Shown here piece after piece: positions 15,882 through 21,108 of a stretch of 21,108 nt of DNA. The stretch is taken from contig SUVZ01000018.1 in assembly GCA_015061765.1 (NCBI GenBank), positions 1 to 21,108 on the forward strand, read 5' to 3'. Source of the stretch: Lentisphaerota bacterium (lineage in GTDB: Bacteria; Verrucomicrobiota; Kiritimatiellia; RFP12; UBA1067). A model generated the notes under the pieces. That model was given only the letters and a program-made list of their open reading frames with translations. It had not been told where the DNA came from and did no database searches. The first letter of the stretch is position 1. Each line of letters opens with the position of its first letter. The position numbers and the translations under genes were made by a program.

Positions 15882-17231
15882 ATGCGCGTGCGATTGATTC
15901 AGCCTGAACCGACGCCGAGGCCGATGGACACATCGCTTAAGGCGAGGATGGCTCCGCATCTTGGGTTGTTGACAATTGCACGAATCATTGAGGATGCAGG
16001 GCATGAAGTGTCGGTTGTCAATGAAAGTCTCGGGCGTGATGTGCCGTCCAGCGATGTTGATCTTGTCGGCATTTCTGCAAGTGTTGATGTTCTGCCGCGT
16101 GCAAAAGCGCTGGCCGTTGAGTATGCGCGCTTAAATATTCCGGTCGTTGTAGGCGGTATAGGCGTGTCGGCTGATCCGGAAACGGCTCAAAAACTCTTTG
16201 ATTCCATCTGCATCGGACCGGCGGAGGGACATTGGCCGCAAGTCTTGAAGGATGCCGAAAAAGGATGTCTCAAACCGGTCTATCGGACGGCGCCGGATTT
16301 TCCCGGCACGGAATTGTTGCCGCCGTCATTCCGTTCGGTGGACACATCCGGTTTTCTCTATTCAAACGTCATTGCCGCAAGCCGCGGATGCCCGTTTTCA
16401 TGTGATTTCTGCTATAACAGCGCGGTGAAAAACACATGTGGCTATCGTCATCGTACGGTATTGTCCGTGCTGGATGAAATCCGCTCAAAGGCGACGCGGC
16501 ATATCATGTTCATCGATGATAATTTTATCGGAGATCCGGAATTCGCACGCGAACTGCTTGAGGCGATGCGTCCGCTGGGATTGAAATGGAGCGCGGCGGT
16601 TTCTGCAAATATTCTAGACATGCCCGACATCATCGATCTCATGTGGGAGACGGGCTGCCGCAGTCTTTTTATCGGCTTTGAAAGTCTCAGCGGAGAAGCG
16701 ATTGCCGGCGTCCATAAGCGGCAGAACAGAATCGGCCGATACAACGAGTTGGTCAACGCATTGCACAGCAGAGGGATCATGATTAACGCCAGTTTCGTTT
16801 TCGGGCTGGACGGCGATGATGCGACGGTGTTTGACGCGACGGTCAAATGGGCGGTTGAAAATCGCATAGAGACTGTCACTTCGCACATTCTGACGCCTTA
16901 TCCCGGCACGGCGTTTTATGAGCGAATGAAATCGGCGGGACGGATCATCGATGACGATCTTTCGCATTATGATACGGCGCATGTCGTCTTTCGTCCCGAA
17001 AGAATGACGCCGCAAGAGCTTTATGACGGTTACATAAGAGTCTATCGGGAGATTTACAGTTTCGCCAATATCATACGTCGCTTGCCGCGGACGCCATCGC
17101 AGATTATGCCGTATCTGATGTTCAATCTCTTTTACCGTAAATTCGGCCGGTTCACTGAGTGGATAGGCAAGATGGTTCCTTTCCGCACCATCGGACGTCT
17201 TGCGCGCAGAGTTTCCTACCGGATTGCGTGA
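15882..17231 (+). CDS. B12-binding-domain radical SAM protein
   Basis: The protein has 449 residues. The N-terminal 140 or so form a Rossmann-like B12-binding-type domain (HLGLLTIARIIEDAGHEVSV, VDLVGISASVDVLPRAK, VVVGGIG), lacking a classical DxHxxG, as in many of this class. The radical SAM core follows with C170-x3-C174-x2-C177 (GCPFSCDFC) for the 4Fe-4S cluster, then FIDDNF, FIGFESLSGE and THILTPYPGTAFYERM, which are hallmark segments of the BchE/HpnP-like group. The C-terminal 90 residues are basic and may be membrane-associated. The class includes methyltransferases and other enzymes acting on lipids, tetrapyrroles or peptides; the substrate here cannot be told from sequence. It lies between flavin reductase and ybaK-like genes in the same direction. 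GGGAGA precedes the start. Confidence 0.88.
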   Translation: MRVRLIQPEPTPRPMDTSLKARMAPHLGLLTIARIIEDAGHEVSVVNESLGRDVPSSDVDLVGISASVDVLPRAKALAVEYARLNIPVVVGGIGVSADPETAQKLFDSICIGPAEGHWPQVLKDAEKGCLKPVYRTAPDFPGTELLPPSFRSVDTSGFLYSNVIAASRGCPFSCDFCYNSAVKNTCGYRHRTVLSVLDEIRSKATRHIMFIDDNFIGDPEFARELLEAMRPLGLKWSAAVSANILDMPDIIDLMWETGCRSLFIGFESLSGEAIAGVHKRQNRIGRYNELVNALHSRGIMINASFVFGLDGDDATVFDATVKWAVENRIETVTSHILTPYPGTAFYERMKSAGRIIDDDLSHYDTAHVVFRPERMTPQELYDGYIRVYREIYSFANIIRRLPRTPSQIMPYLMFNLFYRKFGRFTEWIGKMVPFRTIGRLARRVSYRIA

Positions 17232-17267
17232 TTGAGATTTTGCGGCACGTTAAAAAGAAGGGAAAGT

Positions 17268-17753
17268 ATGAAACCCGAGACAATACCGATGACGATGGCG
17301 ATTCGCGCGCTTAAGGCCGCGAAGATCGATTTTGAACTGTTCACATACGATTACACTCCGCACGGAGGAACGGCGGAGTGTTCGAGAGAATTGGGGATAG
17401 ATCATCACGCGACGATCAAGACGATCATTTTGGAGGATGAGACGAAAAAGCCGTTCGTCTGCCTGATGCACGGCGACAAGGAGATTTCTCTCAAGAATCT
17501 CGCCCGCGCGCGAGGCGTCAAGACGGTCGCGACCTGTGCGCCGGAGGTCGCCGACCGCCATTCCGGCTATCATGTCGGGGGAACTTCGCCGTTCGGCACG
17601 AAAAAGCAGATGAAGGTTTATATCGAATCGACCATCTTAGATCTGCCGCGCATCTACATAAACGCCGGGCATCGCGGCATCTGCGCGGCTATGTCGCCGA
17701 CGGCGCTTGAAGCCGCGCTTCCCGAAACGGAGCGCGTCTCCGTCGCAATATGA
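17268..17753 (+). CDS. ybaK: YbaK/EbsC-type aminoacyl-tRNA deacylase
   Basis: This 161-residue protein belongs to the YbaK/ProX superfamily, whose members hydrolyse misacylated tRNA (YbaK removes Cys from Cys-tRNAPro). Typical segments are ALKAAKIDFELFTYDY, HATIKTIILED, LMHGDKEISLKNLARA with the conserved Lys region, and the glycine-rich GYHVGGTSPFGTKKQM. The ATG at 17268 is chosen because AAGAAGGGA lies just before it; an upstream TTG frame to 17232 overlaps the end of the radical SAM gene region and lacks a ribosome binding site. The gap to the radical SAM gene is 36 bases, so cotranscription is likely. The exact tRNA substrate is inferred from the family. Confidence 0.88.
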   Translation: MKPETIPMTMAIRALKAAKIDFELFTYDYTPHGGTAECSRELGIDHHATIKTIILEDETKKPFVCLMHGDKEISLKNLARARGVKTVATCAPEVADRHSGYHVGGTSPFGTKKQMKVYIESTILDLPRIYINAGHRGICAAMSPTALEAALPETERVSVAI

Positions 17754-17860
17754 CATCCGGCGAGCGGCGCGACGGAAGGTTGAAGTTCGCCGGGTCTTCA
17801 ATATGTTTGTTGTGTACTATCTTACTCTCACATTTTTAAAACTGTGTCCAAGAGAGACGT

Positions 17861-17890
17861 TCCCACCGCATTTATATAAATACGGTGGGA
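17861..17890. repeat. Dispersed palindrome, copy 4
   Basis: This 30-bp palindrome has left half TCCCACCGCATTTAT and its mirror, with one wobble. It lies between the convergent ybaK-like and transporter genes, so it could end both transcripts, but there is no T-tract on either side. It shares CCACCGCATTT with copies 1 and 3, and its centre differs but still pairs. Nothing else is recognised in 17754-18028. Confidence 0.75.
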
Positions 17891-18028
17891 AGGGGTGGTG
17901 TTTATTCTGAAGCTTACGTTAAGAGATTGTTGAACGGCTGACTATGTCAAATAGTGGATAACTTGAGTTGCGAGAATCGATAGAGATTAATTGTGGATGC
18001 AGTTAGTATAGTATAATTTCATTTGATT

Positions 18029-18997
18029 TTATTTATCGCGGCGTTTAGCGATGTAGTCAAGAAAGTTGAAGCTGCCTGCGAGGAGTGCACCTGATATTGA
18101 GTGCCATACGCATGATACGGCTGATGCGATTGCAGCTTCGGGCATTGCAGGGAAGTATTTCGCAGAGAGGACTGTCGCAAGACCCGCATTCTGCATGCCG
18201 ATTTCAATGGAAACCGTGCGGCATTTGGCTTTCGAAAATCTCGCTAAAAGGCCTGTCGCGTATCCGGAAATGTAGCCGAGCGTATTATGCAGCAGAACTG
18301 CTGCGAAAATGACGATTCCTGATGTGATGATCTTTTGGCCGTGAGTTGAAACGACTCCGCCTACGATGCAGGCGAGGCCTATTACCGCTATTCCCGGCAA
18401 TGTTTTCTTAACTTCCGCAAAGTGATTCTTTTTGCTGAATACGGAGTTAAGAGCGAAGCCGATCGCTACAGGCAGGATGGTTACAATCAATATCGATTTG
18501 AACATTCCAAGCGCGTTCACTTCAATGTTTTCTCCTGCGAGTTGTAGCATAAGAACAGGTGTCATCATCGGGGCGAGAAGTGTTGTTACGGTTGTCATTC
18601 CGACTGAAAATGCGACATCGCCTTTGCAAAGAAAGCTCATGATGTTGGATGACACTCCTCCTGGACAACATCCAACGAGTAAAAGTCCTGCGGTGACGGG
18701 ATGGGGCAGGTTAAGAGTTTTTGTTATGGTCCATGCAATGATCGGCATTAAGAGATATTGCGCCGTTACTCCGATTAGCATATCAATCGGGCGCGAGATC
18801 AGAATGCGAAAGTCCTCTTTCGAAAGAGTGAGCCCCATCGTCAGCATGATGAAGCCGAGAATTGAGGTTTGGGCCTGACCTTTAACCCAAGCGAAGGTTC
18901 CGGGGGAGAAGTATGTGAAAACGGCGATGGCAGCAACAAATGCTGGTGTCCATTTTGTGAGACATTCAGATGCGCATTGGAGCAGAGTAAGAGGCAT
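18029..18997 (-). CDS. Bile acid:sodium symporter family transporter
   Basis: This 322-residue inner-membrane protein has about nine or ten hydrophobic helices and belongs to the BASS family. Diagnostic segments are MLTMGLTLSKEDF, VGCCPGGVSSNIMSFLCKGD (the crossing helix with the Na-site Asn), APMMTPVLM and EIGMQNAGLA (second crossing helix with Glu/Gln/Asn). Family members import bile acids, or organic acids such as ketopantoate and pyruvate, with sodium. It is closest in look to bacterial PanS/YocS-type proteins, but the substrate cannot be assigned. It is convergent with ybaK and divergent from the DUF1653 gene. The ATG at 18997 has no clear Shine-Dalgarno. Confidence 0.9.
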   Translation of the reverse strand: MPLTLLQCASECLTKWTPAFVAAIAVFTYFSPGTFAWVKGQAQTSILGFIMLTMGLTLSKEDFRILISRPIDMLIGVTAQYLLMPIIAWTITKTLNLPHPVTAGLLLVGCCPGGVSSNIMSFLCKGDVAFSVGMTTVTTLLAPMMTPVLMLQLAGENIEVNALGMFKSILIVTILPVAIGFALNSVFSKKNHFAEVKKTLPGIAVIGLACIVGGVVSTHGQKIITSGIVIFAAVLLHNTLGYISGYATGLLARFSKAKCRTVSIEIGMQNAGLATVLSAKYFPAMPEAAIASAVSCVWHSISGALLAGSFNFLDYIAKRRDK

Positions 18998-19036
18998 AAG
19001 TTATGAGAGATTGTTTTATTTGATACAAGTGCGGAT

Positions 19037-19046
19037 ATTATATAAT
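19037..19046. promoter_or_regulatory. Palindromic shared -10 region of a divergent gene pair
   Basis: ATTATATAAT is a perfect palindrome giving TATAAT on the plus strand (19041-19046) and on the minus strand (19042-19037). On the plus side a TTGATA lies at 19020-19025 (15-base spacing). The plus-strand start would fall close to the ATG at 19057; the minus-strand leader would be about 33 bases. No good -35 is visible for the minus direction. Confidence 0.4.
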
Positions 19047-19056
19047 AAAATGAGAT

Positions 19057-19314
19057 ATGATTCTTATGAAAGACGAGATTATTGAATTGCGTTGTAATGA
19101 AGGCGGTTGGGCGGTTTATGCCGAGGAATACGATACTTCGCTGATCGGGCGCGAGTTAGTTCATTTCAAAGACGGGCATTATCGGCTGTTGGGGTTCGCC
19201 CGCTTTTCGGAGAGCGATGAGCAGACGGTCATTTATAAGACGCTCTATGGAGAGTATGGGTTGTGGGTGCATCACGCAAAATGTCTTTCAAAAATGTCAC
19301 GCGAGATGGTATAA
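19057..19314 (+). CDS. DUF1653 domain protein
   Basis: This is a small 85-residue cytoplasmic protein. Its second half matches the DUF1653 pattern: HFKDGHYRLLGFARFSE, then VIYKTLYGEYGLWV (family form: Y-HFKG-xYxVxxIAxHSET...VVYQxLYGxxGxWVRP). The function of the family is unknown. The first 30 residues (IELRCNEGGWAVYAEEYD) are an extra N-terminal piece. Start candidates are the ATG at 19057 and one at 19066; both lie just after the -10 at 19041-19046 and lack a strong ribosome binding site, so a short-leader or leaderless mRNA is possible. Coding status is good because of the family match. Confidence 0.75.
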   Translation: MILMKDEIIELRCNEGGWAVYAEEYDTSLIGRELVHFKDGHYRLLGFARFSESDEQTVIYKTLYGEYGLWVHHAKCLSKMSREMV

Positions 19315-19349
19315 CTGCGCGTGGTGAATTGTAGAACTTTCCTTCCAGA

Positions 19350-19378
19350 TTGCCTGTACTGTCCGTGTATGGTATAAT
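19350..19378 (+). promoter_or_regulatory. Sigma70-type promoter of the sugar enzyme operon
   Basis: TTGCCT (19350-19355), a 17-base spacer and TATAAT (19373-19378) lie 30 bases before the ATG at 19409, with a GAGAGGCGG ribosome binding region between. Confidence 0.65.
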
Positions 19379-19408
19379 CGCCGCATGAATTTTAGATGAG
19401 AGGCGGAA

Positions 19409-20341
19409 ATGGAACTTAACAGAAGAGATTTTCTAGGTGCGGCTGCGACGGCCGCGGCAGGTTTCGCAATGGAAGGCTGTGCAATGAAGCCTACCGTCGC
19501 GGCGGCGATGAGGCCGGAATATCATGTGTTTTCGCGTGTGTTCCAGTTCATTGGGGATTGCGATCGCGCTGCCGCCGTCGTCAAGTCCTGTGGATATGAC
19601 GGTATTGAATGGACGGTGCGGCCCAAGGGCTTCATAGATCCGCCTCTTGCGCCGACGCAACTCAAGTCCGCCAAGCTTGCGGCGGAGCGAAATGGCCTCA
19701 AGGCGGAATCTCTGGTCGTTTCATTCCTTCGCGGCGATGATCCTCTAGCGTATGATATCGTGTCCGCAGCTGCAGACGCGGGGTTCAAGAGTTTTCGTGG
19801 CGCGTATTTCAGGTATGACCCCAAAATGACCATGCAGGAAAATCTTGACGGGGTCAAGCGGGGGTTTGAGTCTTTGGAGAAGCTTGCCCGCAGGACAGGT
19901 GTGAAGGCGTGCTATCAGAACCACAGTACCTACAATCCTAAAATCGAGCTTTTCGGCAGTGTGGTGTGGGACCTCGCCCATATATTGAAGGACTTTGATC
20001 CAGAACATGTCGGTGTGCAGTATGACGTGATGCATGCACAGGCGGAGACGGGTCCTTCATGGATGCATTCCGTGGGCATTGTCGCGCCGTGGATCGACAT
20101 ACTCTGCCTGAAGGATTTCTGGTTTGAGCCAAATCCCGGGAACCCGAAAATGTGGCGTCGCCACCTTTGTCCGGCCGGAGAGGGGATTGTTCCATGGGAG
20201 CGGTACCGTGGCATACTCCGGCAGTATTCGATCAGGCCTCGGTACACCGTCCATTTCGACTATGACTTTCCTACGGACGTGAAGGGCGCTTCCCGCTGTG
20301 CGGCGACGGATCTCAGGTTCTACCGTTCCGTGCTCGGGTAA
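19409..20341 (+). CDS. Tat-signal sugar phosphate isomerase/epimerase (xylose isomerase-like TIM barrel)
   Basis: The protein has 310 residues. The N-terminus NRRDFLGAAATAAAGFA is a twin-arginine signal; the following EGC is a poor lipobox, so processing is uncertain. Residues 35-310 form an AP-endonuclease-2/xylose isomerase-like TIM barrel: CGYDGIEWTV early, KACYQNHSTYNPKI with His/Asn metal-site residues, VQYDVMHAQAE and LKDFWFEPNPG later. Proteins of this type isomerise or epimerise sugars or inositols, and export suggests work on sugars outside the inner membrane. A Tat-exported GH109-type oxidoreductase follows after 61 bases and is probably cotranscribed, pointing to breakdown of host or plant glycans. 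Exact substrate unknown. Confidence 0.85.
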   Translation: MELNRRDFLGAAATAAAGFAMEGCAMKPTVAAAMRPEYHVFSRVFQFIGDCDRAAAVVKSCGYDGIEWTVRPKGFIDPPLAPTQLKSAKLAAERNGLKAESLVVSFLRGDDPLAYDIVSAAADAGFKSFRGAYFRYDPKMTMQENLDGVKRGFESLEKLARRTGVKACYQNHSTYNPKIELFGSVVWDLAHILKDFDPEHVGVQYDVMHAQAETGPSWMHSVGIVAPWIDILCLKDFWFEPNPGNPKMWRRHLCPAGEGIVPWERYRGILRQYSIRPRYTVHFDYDFPTDVKGASRCAATDLRFYRSVLG

Positions 20342-20402
20342 TGACAGCGTGATCTGATAAAAGTTTTTGGCATTTCAATTCTGTGAAAAAAGGAGAATGC
20401 AG

Positions 20403-21108
20403 ATGGAGACCAATCGCCGTGAATTTCTTAAAGGGACCGCATGGATGGGCGCCGCAGCCGTGGCTGCCGGCTGCATGAGCGCGAAGTCGGGTCAAGGCTT
20501 TGGCGTCGGAGGCTCGATGTTTGGCTTTGTGGCCAAACCCATGAAGAAGATACATGTAGGTGTTGCAGGAATCGGTTCGCGCGGACGCGGGGCGGTGCAT
20601 CGCATCGCCAGCATTCCCGGAGTTGAGGTGGCTGCGCTATGCGATGTAAGGCAGTGTGCCATTGACGGGCAGCAGAAGTGGCTGAAGGATACGAAGCGCC
20701 CACCGGCCAAGGAGTTTCTCGGCAAGGATGCGTACAAGGCGATGTGCGACTGGGACGGCATCGACTGCGTGTACAACACCACTCCGTGGGAACTGCACGT
20801 CCCGATTGCCCTCTATGCGATGCGCGCGGGCAAACATGCGTTAGTGGAGGTTCCGAGCGCCTTCACGGTCGAGGAGTGCTGGGAACTGGTTGAGACGTCA
20901 GAAAAGACCCGCATGAACTGCATGCAGCTTGAGAACTGCTGCTACGGCGAGGCTGAGCTCTTAGCGCTCAACATGTGCCGTCTTGGTCTGCTTGGCGATC
21001 TTGTGCATGGAGAGGGTGCCTACATTCATGATCTTCGCGTTCACAACTACAACGACTTGGACAAAGACGGGTATGCATACTGGAATCATTGGCGCCTTCG
21101 CTGGAATA
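20403..21108 (+). CDS. GH109-like Gfo/Idh/MocA oxidoreductase, Tat lipoprotein (partial)
   Basis: This is a partial gene of 235 codons that runs off the window end. The signal starts METNRREFLKG (twin arginine) and ends in a good lipobox, VAAGC, so export through Tat and lipid anchoring are likely. A Rossmann NAD(P) site follows (HVGVAGIGSRGRG). Conserved segments TTPWELHVPIALYAMRAGKH, VEVPSAFTVEECWELV, LENCCYGEAELLALN and HGEGAYIHDLR are typical of GH109, NAD-dependent glycosidases that include alpha-N-acetylgalactosaminidases. AAGGAG lies seven bases before the ATG. The C-terminal half lies outside the window. GH109 specificity varies, so the substrate is not assigned. Confidence 0.85.
   Translation, partial: METNRREFLKGTAWMGAAAVAAGCMSAKSGQGFGVGGSMFGFVAKPMKKIHVGVAGIGSRGRGAVHRIASIPGVEVAALCDVRQCAIDGQQKWLKDTKRPPAKEFLGKDAYKAMCDWDGIDCVYNTTPWELHVPIALYAMRAGKHALVEVPSAFTVEECWELVETSEKTRMNCMQLENCCYGEAELLALNMCRLGLLGDLVHGEGAYIHDLRVHNYNDLDKDGYAYWNHWRLRWN

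Noticed and set aside
17707..17910. Small ORF downstream of the ybaK-like gene
   Set aside because: It overlaps the end of that gene in another frame, runs through a palindrome and has no ribosome binding site or family match.
17951..17998. Further DnaA-like boxes (GTGGATAAC, TGTGGATG)
   Set aside because: Each deviates from consensus, and there is no array or origin-like setting here.

Overview
The window looks like a piece of a chromosome from an uncultured anaerobe of the PVC group, most likely Kiritimatiellota/Verrucomicrobiota. This is an inference. It rests on a giant secreted-type protein with Ig-like, subtilase and beta-helix modules, on a C-terminal segment ending FFMRVRMK that recurs in a second fragment here, and on a Tat-exported sugar isomerase / GH109 pair. 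No rRNA, tRNA, CRISPR or recognisable transposase was seen.

Layout. (1) 1-7881: an intrinsic terminator of an upstream gene, then a 2607-codon ORF for a modular surface or secreted protease. Its N-terminus is unresolved and has no signal peptide. (2) 7882-8395: a 514-base intergenic stretch packed with repeats (two long palindromes, a 17-bp tandem array, an inverted pair and a 34-bp tandem array), running into the promoter of an AAA/DUF4143 ATPase gene (8396-9760). (3) 9761-10186: a remnant of the 3' end of another secreted-protein gene interrupted by a palindrome-rich insert, a perfect DnaA-box match, and four tandem 23-bp repeats abutting the promoter of a second, different DUF4143 ATPase. 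(4) 10187-14956: that ATPase and an orphan JetC/MukB-like SMC ATPase, apparently translationally coupled. No JetA, JetB or JetD partner is present. (5) 14957-15299: a palindrome and a decayed helix-turn-helix gene that keeps a good promoter. (6) 15300-17753: flavin reductase, B12-binding radical SAM protein and YbaK-type deacylase, all in one direction. (7) 17754-19314: a palindrome, a bile acid:sodium symporter family transporter on the minus strand, and a divergent DUF1653 gene sharing a palindromic -10 region. (8) 19409-21108: a Tat-signal sugar phosphate isomerase/epimerase followed by a GH109/Gfo-Idh-MocA oxidoreductase cut by the window edge.

The most interesting part is 8058-14956. Two distantly related DUF4143 ATPase genes each sit directly behind their own iteron-like tandem array, the arrays differ in sequence and period, and one ATPase is coupled to an SMC-like protein. 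Related palindromes of about 30-40 bp with covarying centres lie between genes across the window and look like a dispersed repeat family.
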